From Microbacterium tenebrionis (GTDB taxonomy: Bacteria > Actinomycetota > Actinomycetes > Actinomycetales > Microbacteriaceae), in NCBI RefSeq assembly GCF_903645325.1, contig NZ_CAHJXQ010000007.1, forward strand, positions 1 through 64,000: a stretch of DNA of 64,000 nucleotides, given 5' to 3'. The notes beneath the pieces were generated by a model that saw only the letters and a program-made list of their open reading frames with translations, did not search any database and was not told where the DNA came from. Both the position numbers and the translations under genes were made by a program. Positions 1 to 7,985 of the stretch are shown in pieces. Within the stretch, counting starts at the first letter, position 1, and each line of letters opens with the position of its first letter.

Positions 1-201
1 GTCGGGGTCGACCTGCTGGTCCGCGGGGGCGCCGCCCAGGCCGAGCAGCCCATTCTCGGTGCGCAGGATGATCTCGAGGTCCTCCGGCAGATAGTTCGCG
101 ACGAGCGTGGGCGCGCCGATCCCGAGGTTCACGACAGCGCCCTCGGGGATGTCGGCGGCGATGCGCGCGGCGAGTGCGTCCCGGGTGATGCGCGTGCTCA
201 T
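1..201 (-). CDS. pcaJ: 3-oxoacid CoA-transferase subunit B (PcaJ-type), N-terminal part
   Basis: Only the first 67 codons are in the window; the gene continues past the left edge. The protein starts MSTRITRDALAARIA and carries the motif VNLGIGAPTLVANYLP followed by ENGLLGLGGAP, which is the family signature around the catalytic glutamate (the E of ENGLLG) of beta subunits of 3-oxoadipate/succinyl-CoA transferases. In the beta-ketoadipate pathway it would move CoA from succinyl-CoA to 3-oxoadipate together with PcaI. Its ATG overlaps the stop of a truncated subunit-A gene (ATGA at 198-201), so a normal heterodimer cannot be made from this locus. Whether it is PcaJ or a general ScoB cannot be settled from the fragment. 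Confidence 0.8.
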   Translation of the reverse strand, partial: MSTRITRDALAARIAADIPEGAVVNLGIGAPTLVANYLPEDLEIILRTENGLLGLGGAPADQQVDPD

Positions 202-344
202 GCGGCCTCGTTCGTCGCGGCATCCAGCGGGTGGCCCTCGAGGTCCACGCCGCCGACGAATCCGCTACCCTGCAGCCAGGCGCGCTCGCCGACCGCGACG
301 ACCCGGTTCACGAAGATGCCGGGCGTGACGACTGTCTGCTGGCA
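198..344 (-). pseudogene. pcaI: C-terminal remnant of CoA-transferase subunit A (PcaI)
   Basis: In the frame ending at the TGA that overlaps pcaJ, the translation reads QQTVVTPGIFVNRVVAVG and then about 30 more residues. TPGIFVxRVV is the conserved C-terminal motif of subunit A of 3-oxoacid CoA-transferases, which is normally about 220-230 residues long. Upstream the homology stops within about 50 codons: the same frame runs into the stop codon of the aldehyde dehydrogenase gene at 396-398, and no start codon or RBS precedes it. The 5' three quarters of pcaI are therefore missing, probably lost when the neighbouring cre block was inserted or rearranged here. The exact breakpoint (about 340-395) cannot be fixed without a homolog alignment. 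Confidence 0.7.
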
Positions 345-395
345 GGAGAATTCTCCGTGCGCAGCGGAATTCTCTGGGAGCCGGGGCGGGCGGGG

Positions 396-1901
396 TCAGC
401 GGGCGCGGCGGTGAACGGACTGCGGCGTGAGGTAGGCCGAGAGCCCCTCCAGCCCGTACTCCACACCAAGGCCGGAGTCGTGACGTCCGCCGAACGGGGC
501 GTAATGGTTCGAGGCGAACATGTTGACCCCGACCGAGCCGGTGTCCATGCGCCGCGCGATGCGGAATGCGACATCCTCGTCGCCGCCGAAGACGATGCCG
601 CCGAGGCCGAACGCGGTGCCGTTGGCGATGTCGACCGCAGCATCCACCGACGGCGCCCGCAGCAGGGTGATGACCGGTCCGAAGATCTCCTCGCGGGCGA
701 TCGTCATCGCCGGCGTCACATCCGCGAACACGGTCGGGGCCACGAACGCTCCGCCGGGCAGCGGCGGCGCCACGTCTCCCCCGACGGTCGCCCGAGCGCC
801 CTCGGTCAGCCCGGCACGGATGTATCCGAGCACGCGGTCGCGCTGCGCGAGCGTCGCCACCGGTCCGAACACCGTCTCCGGGTCCAGCGGGTCTCCGACG
901 GGGGCCGCGGCGACCGTTGCGGTGACCATGTCGACGAGCTCGTCGTAGCGATCGGGCGTCGTGACCAGGCGCGTGGAGATGTAACAGGTCTGCCCGGTGT
1001 TGCGCATACTGCTGCGGATCAGCACCTGAGACATGGCATCCAGATCGGCGTCCGGCAGCACCAGCGCGGTCGACTTGCCGCCGAGCTCGAGAGTGACCGG
1101 ACGCAGCAGCTCGCCGCAGGCCGCGGCGATGCGCCGACCCACCGGCGTCGACCCCGTGAACGCAACCTTGTCGATGCCCGGATGCCGCACGAGCAGATCG
1201 CCCGTCGCGCCCTCGCCCGTGATGATGTTGATGACTCCGGCGGGGATGCCGGCCTCGTCCGCGGCATCCAGCAGGAACCGCACCGACAGCGGCGTGGGCC
1301 CGGCCGGCTTGATCACGACGGTGCAGCCGGCGATGAGGGCGGGCGCGAGCTTGATGACGACGAGGTTGATGGGGAAGTTCCAGGGGGCGATCAGTGCGCA
1401 CACGCCGATCGGGTCCTGCGCGACGACCGTCTCGTTCCCGCCGCCGGGGAACGCCCGCACGTCGCCCTGCTCGAGGTGCGGGGCGAGACTCGCGAAGACC
1501 CGGAGAATGGCGGCCGCGTTCGATGCCGCCCCGGCGGTCTCGGCGACCGGCGAGCCGTTCTCGAACGTGTTCGTCAGGCTCAGCACGTCGGCGCGGCTCT
1601 CGATCGCGTCGGCCATGCGGCGCACGAGGTCGGCGCGCTCGGACGGCGAACGCTGCGCCCACGCGCGCTGCGCCGTACGGGCGGCGGCGACCGCCGCGTC
1701 GACGTCCGCGGCATCCGCTTCGGGGACCGATCCCCATCCGGCGCCCGTGGCCGGGTCGATCACGGGGGTGCGCGGCCCGCGGGCCGTGGTCTCCTCGCCG
1801 CCGATCAGGTGGCCGGCCACGTGCGTGTACGGCAGCCGGTCGATGTGGCGCGCATGCCGATCGCGCATGGACGTCACGATGTCGGCACTGATCGTGCTCA
1901 T
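396..1901 (-). CDS. creC: 4-hydroxybenzaldehyde dehydrogenase (CreC-like)
   Basis: A 501-residue NAD(P)-dependent aldehyde dehydrogenase of full family length. Visible motifs are the NAD-binding FTGSTPVG, the glutamate motif LELGGKS, the catalytic-cysteine segment NTGQTCYIS and the late EEIFGPV. As the last gene of the cre-like operon it would oxidise 4-hydroxybenzaldehyde to 4-hydroxybenzoate. The start at 1901 (MSTISADIV) gives an ATGA overlap with the HD-domain gene upstream, showing translational coupling; a longer open frame to 2081 has no homology and overlaps that gene. Family is certain; the aldehyde substrate is inferred from gene order matching the C. glutamicum cre cluster. Confidence 0.82.
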   Translation of the reverse strand: MSTISADIVTSMRDRHARHIDRLPYTHVAGHLIGGEETTARGPRTPVIDPATGAGWGSVPEADAADVDAAVAAARTAQRAWAQRSPSERADLVRRMADAIESRADVLSLTNTFENGSPVAETAGAASNAAAILRVFASLAPHLEQGDVRAFPGGGNETVVAQDPIGVCALIAPWNFPINLVVIKLAPALIAGCTVVIKPAGPTPLSVRFLLDAADEAGIPAGVINIITGEGATGDLLVRHPGIDKVAFTGSTPVGRRIAAACGELLRPVTLELGGKSTALVLPDADLDAMSQVLIRSSMRNTGQTCYISTRLVTTPDRYDELVDMVTATVAAAPVGDPLDPETVFGPVATLAQRDRVLGYIRAGLTEGARATVGGDVAPPLPGGAFVAPTVFADVTPAMTIAREEIFGPVITLLRAPSVDAAVDIANGTAFGLGGIVFGGDEDVAFRIARRMDTGSVGVNMFASNHYAPFGGRHDSGLGVEYGLEGLSAYLTPQSVHRRAR

Positions 1902-2542
1902 GAGAGCTGCTCGATCTTCAGTAGCACCTCGGCGCGTGCGAGCTCCGCGTCGGCCATCTGCACCGCCGCCTCGGTCAGCAGCTCGGGGACGATCTCGGCG
2001 CGCAGCCGCGCGCAGTAGAAGGCCGGGGTGTACCCGAACCACGACGAGGCCAGCGCGATGCCGGTCGGCGTGAAGCGCCACAGCCGGTCGGCGTCGCGCA
2101 CCAGGGTGTCCTCGATCGAGTACGACTCCTGCCGTGTGTCGTGACCGTCGATGATCGCCGTGACCCGGCCGATGAACTCGTCGTCGTAGCCGAGCGGAGG
2201 CAGCACCTCGCGCGCGATGTCACAGCCGTGCCGTTCGTGCTCGTAGCGGACGTCGGCGCGGCGCCAGTCGCCGGCGAAGCCCTCCGAGATGATGCGGTCC
2301 TGATCGACGCGCGCCCACCCGGTGTCGTGCAGCAGGATCGCGACCCGGACGACGAGCGCGTCGGCCTCAGGGTACGCCTGGCACAGCCGCTCGGCGAACG
2401 CGAAGGAGATGGGCAGGTGGATGTCGTTCTGCCGGGAGCGCGACTCGTCGACGATCGCGCGCCACAGCGGGTCGAGGTCGTCGTTCGCGGCGGTGGCCGC
2501 GATGGGCGAGGTGTCGACGGGGATGGCGGTAGGAATGGTCAT
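1898..2542 (-). CDS. creD: HD-domain phosphohydrolase (CreD-like)
   Basis: A 214-residue HD-superfamily protein. The metal-binding residues are visible as His42, His72-Asp73 (LLHDTGW) and Asp150 (VRDADRLWR), with further His residues at 102, 105 and 134. In the C. glutamicum cre pathway CreD removes the phosphate from 4-hydroxybenzyl phosphate after the P450 step, releasing 4-hydroxybenzyl alcohol. Here the gene lies between ferredoxin reductase (12 nt gap) and the aldehyde dehydrogenase (ATGA overlap), the position expected for creD. The HD fold is clear from sequence; the substrate is inferred from context. Confidence 0.8.
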   Translation of the reverse strand: MTIPTAIPVDTSPIAATAANDDLDPLWRAIVDESRSRQNDIHLPISFAFAERLCQAYPEADALVVRVAILLHDTGWARVDQDRIISEGFAGDWRRADVRYEHERHGCDIAREVLPPLGYDDEFIGRVTAIIDGHDTRQESYSIEDTLVRDADRLWRFTPTGIALASSWFGYTPAFYCARLRAEIVPELLTEAAVQMADAELARAEVLLKIEQLS

Positions 2543-2554
2543 GATGGCCTCGTT

Positions 2555-3838
2555 TCAGGCGGTGACGGCTTCGGGGATCACCACGGCGGACTTCAGCGGG
2601 ATCGTGACGTCGGCGGCGACCTCAGGCGGGATCGTGCCGCCCTTGGTGAGCGCGGACTTGACCGCGAGGAACTCGGCGGGGTGGTTCACGACGTCGGCGG
2701 CGATCAGGCTGCCTGCGCGGTAGTAGAGGACGGCGAACTTCTCGCTGTCGGGCTCGCCGCGGACGACGACCTGGTCGTAACCGGTGGAGAGCCCTGCGAT
2801 CTGCAGCTTGAGGTCGCCCTGATCCGACCAGAACCACGGCACGGATCGGTACTCGGCGTCCTCGCCGAGTAGGGATGCGGCGGCGACCTTGGCCTGCTCG
2901 AGAGCGTTGTTCACGCTCTCCAGGCGTATGCGGCCGCCCACGCCCTGCGGGTACGGGTTGGGCATCATGGTGCAGTCACCGGCGGCGACCGTGCGACCGT
3001 CGGACGCCCGCGCTGCAGCATCCACGAGGATGCCGCCCGCGACGTCCAGGCCGAGCTGCAGCGCGAGCTCGGTGCGCGGGACGACCCCGATGCCGATGAG
3101 CACGAGGTCGGCGGGGATCACGGTGCCGTCCTCGAGCTCGACGCCGGTGACCGATCCGAGCGAGCCCTGCACGATGGCATCCCCGCCGACGATGCGCGCG
3201 ATCCGCCCATCGAGGACGACCTGGGTGCCGCGGCGCCGGTGCGCGGCCAGATAGAAGTCGCTCGTCTCCTGCGCGACGACCCGGCCGACCAGCCGCGGGG
3301 CGGCTTCGAGCACCGTGACGTTCTTGCCGAGCCCCCGGGCGACGGCGGCCGTCTCGAGGCCGATGAATCCGCCGCCGATCACGACGATGTTCTGCACCCG
3401 GTCCTCGGCGAGGGCAGGCTGCAGGGTGATGGCCTGGTCGGCGTCGCGCAGGTAGTGCACGCCGTGATAGTCGGTGCCCACGAGCGGTAGGCGCCGGGCG
3501 GCTGCTCCGGTGGTGAGCGCCAGGCGTCCGAAGGCGATCTCGCGGCCGCCCTCCGTCATCGCCGTGCCCATGCCGTCGGCATCGCGTCGGACGGTCACCA
3601 CGCGGTCGCCGGTGATGAGCTCGATGTCGCGCTCGGCGAACCATTCGCGGGAGCGGAGGATGACGTCGTCGGGCTGCAGCTCGCCCTTGATCCAGCCCTT
3701 CGACAGCGGCGGGCGCTGGTAGGGCCGGTGGGCCTCTTCGCCGACGAGGTAGATCGGCTCGGTGTCGCCGCGCTCGCGCAGGATCGAGGCGATCTGGACG
3801 CCCGCTTGGCAAGCCCCGACGATGAGTGTCGCATTCAT
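2555..3838 (-). CDS. creE: Ferredoxin reductase, FAD-dependent (CreE-like)
   Basis: 427 residues. The N-terminal FAD-binding motif lies in ATLIVGACQAGVQIA, the central NAD(P)H-binding motif is VIGGGFIGLE, and TVAAGDCTMMPNP is the conserved FAD-contacting motif near residue 290. This is the rubredoxin/putidaredoxin reductase type with a C-terminal reductase domain (PWFWSDQGDLKLQIAG). It passes electrons from NAD(P)H to the adjacent [2Fe-2S] ferredoxin, and so to the P450. The start at 3838 was chosen because the FAD motif begins at residue 4; an open frame reaching 4618 overlaps two other genes. Gap to the ferredoxin gene is 11 nt. Confidence 0.85.
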   Translation of the reverse strand: MNATLIVGACQAGVQIASILRERGDTEPIYLVGEEAHRPYQRPPLSKGWIKGELQPDDVILRSREWFAERDIELITGDRVVTVRRDADGMGTAMTEGGREIAFGRLALTTGAAARRLPLVGTDYHGVHYLRDADQAITLQPALAEDRVQNIVVIGGGFIGLETAAVARGLGKNVTVLEAAPRLVGRVVAQETSDFYLAAHRRRGTQVVLDGRIARIVGGDAIVQGSLGSVTGVELEDGTVIPADLVLIGIGVVPRTELALQLGLDVAGGILVDAAARASDGRTVAAGDCTMMPNPYPQGVGGRIRLESVNNALEQAKVAAASLLGEDAEYRSVPWFWSDQGDLKLQIAGLSTGYDQVVVRGEPDSEKFAVLYYRAGSLIAADVVNHPAEFLAVKSALTKGGTIPPEVAADVTIPLKSAVVIPEAVTA

Positions 3839-3849
3839 GGTGTCCTCCG

Positions 3850-4170
3850 TCAGAGCTGATCGCTCGGGGTGGTGACGTGGTACTCGCAGCCGTCCTGCAG
3901 CTTGATCTGGCACGACAGCCGGGACTCGTCGCGGCGGTCGACGGCGGTGCCGTCGAGCATCTCGTCCTCGAGGTCGCCGGGGTCGCCTGCGAGCTCGCGG
4001 GTCTCGGGTGCGACGAAGACGTGGCAGGTGGCGCACGAGAGGCTGCCGCCGCACTCGCCGACGATGCCGGGGACGCCGTTGCGCACGGCGGTCTCCATGA
4101 TCGAGTCGCCGGGGCGGCCGTCGATGGTCGTCGTGGTGCCGTCGTCGGCGGTGTAGATGACGGTGCTCAT
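3850..4170 (-). CDS. creF: [2Fe-2S] ferredoxin, adrenodoxin/putidaredoxin type (CreF-like)
   Basis: 106 residues with the cluster ligands C40, C46, C49 and C87 (spacing C-x5-C-x2-C...C) in GECGGSLSCATCH and LSCQIK. This spacing is typical of P450-type [2Fe-2S] ferredoxins. It would shuttle electrons from the downstream reductase to the P450 of the same operon. The acidic stretch AGDPGDLEDEM after the cluster loop resembles the partner-recognition helix of the family. It lies between the SDR gene (24 nt) and the reductase gene (11 nt). Confidence 0.88.
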   Translation of the reverse strand: MSTVIYTADDGTTTTIDGRPGDSIMETAVRNGVPGIVGECGGSLSCATCHVFVAPETRELAGDPGDLEDEMLDGTAVDRRDESRLSCQIKLQDGCEYHVTTPSDQL

Positions 4171-4194
4171 GAGGGCTCCTTCGATCCGGGGGAA

Positions 4195-4944
4195 TCAGAT
4201 GAACTGGCGGCCACCGTCGACGACGACGGTCTGGCCGGTGACGAATGCGCTGGCGGGCGAGGCCAGGTACTGGACGGTGCCGACGATGTCTTCGGGGTCG
4301 ATCGCGCGGCGGATCGCGCCGCGGTCGACGCCGTACTCGGCGGCGTTCTCGATCAGCCCGTGGCTGGCCTCGGTGAGGGTGAAGCCGGGCGCGACGGCGT
4401 TGACCGTGATGCCGCGGGCACCGAGCTCCTTCGCGAGCACGCGCGTCAGGCCGATGACGCCCGACTTGGATGCCACATAGTGCGCCCACTGCGCGGACCC
4501 GCTGTACACGGTGGCGGAGGAGATGTTGATCACCCGGCCGCCGTCCGCGAGGTGCGGCGACAGCGCGCGGGTGACCTGCCACGGACCTTTGAGGTTCACG
4601 GCCATGACCCGGTCCCACTCGCCCTCGTCGATGTCCTCGAACGGCGAGCGGGTGACCGCGGCGTAGATCGCGGCGTTGTTCACGAGCACGTCGACCGCGC
4701 CGCCGGCCTCCATCGCAGCGGCGGCGAGCGCATCCGTGGACTGCCGGTCGGTCACGTCGACCCGCACGGCGATCGCCGGGACGGCGGCGGTCTCGGCGAT
4801 CTCCGCCGCGACGCGGGATGCGGCATCCCCGTCGATATCGGCGATGACCACCCGGTCGCCGGCCGCGGCGAAGGCCCGCGCGAACGCCGCACCCAGTCCG
4901 CCGCCGGCGCCGGTGACGACCACCGTGCGAGTCGAAGTACTCAT
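4195..4944 (-). CDS. creG: SDR-family 4-hydroxybenzyl alcohol dehydrogenase (CreG-like)
   Basis: 249-residue classical short-chain dehydrogenase. It has the cofactor motif TGAGGGLG near residue 11, the NNAA motif (LVNNAAIY), catalytic Ser in NISSATV, and the YVASK pair of Tyr and Lys. VVIADIDGD at the end of beta-strand 2 carries Asp, pointing to NAD preference. In the cre pathway CreG oxidises 4-hydroxybenzyl alcohol to the aldehyde that CreC then oxidises. Family is certain; the substrate is inferred from position in the cluster. Confidence 0.8.
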   Translation of the reverse strand: MSTSTRTVVVTGAGGGLGAAFARAFAAAGDRVVIADIDGDAASRVAAEIAETAAVPAIAVRVDVTDRQSTDALAAAAMEAGGAVDVLVNNAAIYAAVTRSPFEDIDEGEWDRVMAVNLKGPWQVTRALSPHLADGGRVINISSATVYSGSAQWAHYVASKSGVIGLTRVLAKELGARGITVNAVAPGFTLTEASHGLIENAAEYGVDRGAIRRAIDPEDIVGTVQYLASPASAFVTGQTVVVDGGRQFI

Positions 4945-4971
4945 GTGCTCTGCTTCTCCTGGATGTCCTGG

Positions 4972-6810
4972 TCAGTCGAGGATCGTGACGGTGCCGGAGT
5001 TGCCGTCCACCCGCAGCATCTGGCCGGTGGTGATCTCGACCGAGGCGGTGCCGGTGCCGGTGACGGCCGGCATCCCGTACTCGCGGCAGACGATCGCGGC
5101 GTGGCTCATCATGCCGCCGATGTCGGTGACCGTGGCGCGGATCTTGCCGAAGATCGGACCCCAGCTGGGCGAGGTGACCGGGGCGACGAGGATCTCGCCG
5201 TCCTGCACCTCGCTGAGCTGATCGGCCGACGAGATGACGCGTGCGGGGCCCTCGGCGGTTCCGGGCGATGCGGCCATGCCCTTCAGCGTCCCCTCGGGAA
5301 CGTCGCTCTTGCCGAGCCAGTTCTGGATCTGGTCGTCGGTGATGCCCCAGAGCATGAGGGTGAAGGGCTCGGTGATGACCTCGGGCGGTGTGTTCAGCGC
5401 GGGCTGCGGACGTGCTGTCGACAGGGCATCGACGATGCCGCGGCGGCGCTCGACCTCGGCCGGCCAGTGCGACGGACCGATGGCGGGGGCTCCGACCATC
5501 CAGCCGTTGACGTAGTCGAACAGCGTCTCGCGCACCTCGTCGCGGCGCAGGTAGAACATGTCGTTCGGCTCCGGCCAGAAACCGGCCTCATGCAGCACGG
5601 CCGAGAGCTGGCGGGCCTTGCGCCAGAAGACGCCCATGGTCCAGTGCTCGATGTAGAAGTTGTGGTTCTCGACGTACGGGTAGACGACGCGTGCGAGGCC
5701 GAGCTTGCCCTGGAACGTGGCGAGCGCGTCGCCGTCGAGCAGCTCGGCGTACTCGCCTGTGATGCGGTCGCGCTCGGAGACGAGCTCGTCGACGGGGCGG
5801 TCGATGTCGGCGTCGTCCTGCAGGCGCTCGATGTATCCCTTGATGAAGGCGAGCGGGATCGACGGCACATCGCGCCAGTACTGGTCGTGGGCGTAGAAGC
5901 CGTTGCCGGTGGTGAAGTTGAACCACGGGTCCTGCGCGTCGTTCCACGCCTGCGTCCACACAGCCCCTGCCGGGTGCGCGGCGATCGCGGCGAGCGTTCC
6001 CTCGGCATCCGAGGTGTCGCCGAAGAGGTCTGCGAGACCGTCGCTGACGGCGATCTTCGCGAGCTTCTTCAGCTCGTCGTCGGGGCGGAACAGCTCCATG
6101 TCGACGCCCTGCACCATGGTCGCGATCGCCTGGTCGGGGATGCGCGGGAACATCTCCTTGCAGAACATGAACAGGTCGAGGTACGCCACGTAGCCGAGGT
6201 TGAGGAACTCGAAGTGATACTGCCAGGCGCGGTAGGCGAGCGAGATGAGCTTGTCGTAGCTCTCGAGCAACTCGGTGCCGGAACCGGTGCCCTTGCCGGA
6301 GAGCACATCGTCGATCGGGATCATGTCGGGCAGCGCCGTGAAGTCGAGGCCGTCGATCTCGTCGATCGTGGCGCGCAGCTTGGTGTGCCAGTTCTGCAGC
6401 AGGCTGTCCCAGTTCTCGAAGTAGTGGCCGGCGCGTTGCATGAACTCGGGCACGCGGGCCTCGACGTGCTGCGGGTCGACGGCCACCGGCGACATGAACA
6501 CGTATCCGTTGTGGATGCGGTACTCGATGCCGTTCGCGGTGGGTATCAGCAGCTGGCGGGCGTTGTACTGGCCGAGGCATCCGACCGCGAACTCGAAGCC
6601 GATGGTCTCGAAGGGCTTGGTGACGGTCGGCCAGTGCTGGCTGTCGCAGAACCAGAACTTCTTCTCCTCGACCTCGCGCAGGCCATCCTGGAAGACCAGG
6701 TTGTAGGCATACAGGTCCTTCCAGCCCTCGGCACCGGCGGGCGGCGCCTGATCGTAGGGGCTGGGAAAGGAGTTGCGGACGGGGGCGGCGACAGCGGTCG
6801 TCTCTGACAT
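4972..6810 (-). CDS. creH: Alkylphenol-phosphorylating enzyme, phosphohistidine swivel subunit (CreH-like)
   Basis: 612 residues. The last 100 form a PEP-utilising mobile (swivel) domain with the phospho-accepting histidine in GGMMSHAAIVCREYGMPAV. The preceding 500 residues are the aromatic-binding part typical of phenylphosphate-synthase-like proteins (WPTVTKPFETIGFEF and so on). With the ATP-binding subunit encoded next to it, it would phosphorylate the phenol hydroxyl of 4-cresol, giving 4-methylphenyl phosphate, the step assigned to CreHI in C. glutamicum. An AAAGGA RBS precedes ATG 6810. Unusually, 100 nt containing a 20-bp tandem repeat separates it from its partner gene. Confidence 0.82.
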   Translation of the reverse strand: MSETTAVAAPVRNSFPSPYDQAPPAGAEGWKDLYAYNLVFQDGLREVEEKKFWFCDSQHWPTVTKPFETIGFEFAVGCLGQYNARQLLIPTANGIEYRIHNGYVFMSPVAVDPQHVEARVPEFMQRAGHYFENWDSLLQNWHTKLRATIDEIDGLDFTALPDMIPIDDVLSGKGTGSGTELLESYDKLISLAYRAWQYHFEFLNLGYVAYLDLFMFCKEMFPRIPDQAIATMVQGVDMELFRPDDELKKLAKIAVSDGLADLFGDTSDAEGTLAAIAAHPAGAVWTQAWNDAQDPWFNFTTGNGFYAHDQYWRDVPSIPLAFIKGYIERLQDDADIDRPVDELVSERDRITGEYAELLDGDALATFQGKLGLARVVYPYVENHNFYIEHWTMGVFWRKARQLSAVLHEAGFWPEPNDMFYLRRDEVRETLFDYVNGWMVGAPAIGPSHWPAEVERRRGIVDALSTARPQPALNTPPEVITEPFTLMLWGITDDQIQNWLGKSDVPEGTLKGMAASPGTAEGPARVISSADQLSEVQDGEILVAPVTSPSWGPIFGKIRATVTDIGGMMSHAAIVCREYGMPAVTGTGTASVEITTGQMLRVDGNSGTVTILD

Positions 6811-6819
6811 GGCTGGTCC

Positions 6820-6900
6820 TTTTCGTTTGCGGGTCGGGTATTCGTTTGCGGTGCGGGTGCTTCGTTTGCGGTGCGGGTGCTTCGTTTGCGGTGCGGGTGA
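6820..6900. repeat. 20-bp tandem repeat between creI and creH
   Basis: Positions 6841-6860, 6861-6880 and 6881-6900 repeat the unit TTCGTTTGCGGTGCGGGTGC (the last copy ends in A), and 6821-6840 is a degenerate fourth copy. The array fills most of the 100-nt gap between the creI stop and the creH RBS. The unit is not a multiple of three and no gene covers it. It would be transcribed within the operon, so copy number could affect the relative expression of the two subunits. Confidence 0.9.
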
Positions 6901-6910
6901 GGCTGCGGCC

Positions 6911-7984
6911 TCAGCGGCCGATCTGGGTCATGAGCGACTGGGTGATGCTGGCGATGCCGAAGCCCGAGCTGGTCGGCGTCGCGGCCTGCGCCTTGGTCGA
7001 CCAGACGGTCTCGGGGCGCGACTGCAACAGCAGGACGTTCTCGCCGCCGGGCAGCGTGCGGTCGATGGCCCACTCGATGTCCTGCGGGCTGCCGAAGTGC
7101 TTCTCGGCGCGCTTGGCGATCGCCGCGACCGCGGTGACCTCGTCGTCGCTCAGGCAGCGGATGCCACGGCGCTCGGCCTCGACCTCGCGCTCGACGACGC
7201 CCTGCGAATCGGCATCCGGAACCATCTCGATGTGCTTCTCGCCGATCTGCTCTTCGGAGATCGTGAGCAGCACCTTGTCGATGTGCAGGTTGTCGGGGGT
7301 CACGGTGCCCGAGACGACGGATTCGCCGAGGCCCCAGGCCGCGTCGATGACGATCGTGGAGCGGTCGCCGTTGGACGGGTCGATGGTCATCGCGACACCC
7401 GCGGTGCGGGCATCCACCATCTTCTGCACGGCGACGGCCATCGACAGGCCCTCGTCGGGGATGCTGTTGGCGAGGCGGTACACGATCGCACGAGAGGTGT
7501 AGAGCGAGGCCCAGCACCGGCGGACGTGCTCGGCGACCGCATCCCGTCCTCGGAGCCACAGGTAGGTGTCCTGCTGGCCGGCGAAGCTGGCGTCGGGCAG
7601 GTCTTCAGCCGTGGCCGAGGAGCGCACGGCGACCGGCTGCTCCTTGGTGAAGCGCTGCTGCAGGGCCTCGTAGGCGCGGCTGAACTCGCCGGCGATGGCA
7701 TCCGGAACCTCGCGACTGAGGAACTCGGCGCGGATCTTCGCCGACACCTCGTCGACGACCGCGACGTCCTCGGGGTCGAGCCCCTCGAGCAGTCGATCGA
7801 TCTCGTCGGCGAGCCCGGTCAGCTCGACGAACGAGGTGTAGGCGGCGGTCGTGACGGCGAATCCGGGAGGGACAGGGAGCCCGGCGGCGGTGAGATTCAC
7901 CAGCGAGGCGCACTTGCCGCCGAGCTGGTCGATGGTCGCGGGGCCGGCCTCGTCGAAGAATCGGATGAAGAGGTAGTCGCCCAT
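6911..7984 (-). CDS. creI: Alkylphenol-phosphorylating enzyme, ATP-binding subunit (CreI-like)
   Basis: 357 residues homologous to the N-terminal nucleotide-binding domain of PEP synthase and pyruvate phosphate dikinase. Motifs include LGGKCASLVNL with GLPVPPGFAVTT near the N-terminus, VAVRSSATAEDLPDASFAGQ, and VQKMVDARTAGVAMTIDP. It binds ATP and phosphorylates the swivel histidine of the partner subunit. Splitting PEP-synthase domains onto two polypeptides is typical of phenylphosphate synthase and CreHI systems. ATG 7984 lies 1 nt from the P450 stop, so the two are tightly coupled. Confidence 0.82.
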   Translation of the reverse strand: MGDYLFIRFFDEAGPATIDQLGGKCASLVNLTAAGLPVPPGFAVTTAAYTSFVELTGLADEIDRLLEGLDPEDVAVVDEVSAKIRAEFLSREVPDAIAGEFSRAYEALQQRFTKEQPVAVRSSATAEDLPDASFAGQQDTYLWLRGRDAVAEHVRRCWASLYTSRAIVYRLANSIPDEGLSMAVAVQKMVDARTAGVAMTIDPSNGDRSTIVIDAAWGLGESVVSGTVTPDNLHIDKVLLTISEEQIGEKHIEMVPDADSQGVVEREVEAERRGIRCLSDDEVTAVAAIAKRAEKHFGSPQDIEWAIDRTLPGGENVLLLQSRPETVWSTKAQAATPTSSGFGIASITQSLMTQIGR

Positions 7985-7985
7985 G

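Noticed and set aside
231-2018. Long plus-strand frame of 595 codons opposite creC and creD
   Set aside because: Arg/Asp-rich composition without motifs; it is the complement of well-supported minus-strand genes in high-GC DNA.
3826-6807. 993-codon plus-strand frame opposite creF-creH
   Set aside because: No homology and low-complexity composition; an antisense by-product of GC-rich coding DNA.
6841-6900. CRISPR-like direct repeats
   Set aside because: Units are adjacent with no spacers and no cas genes occur; it is a tandem repeat.
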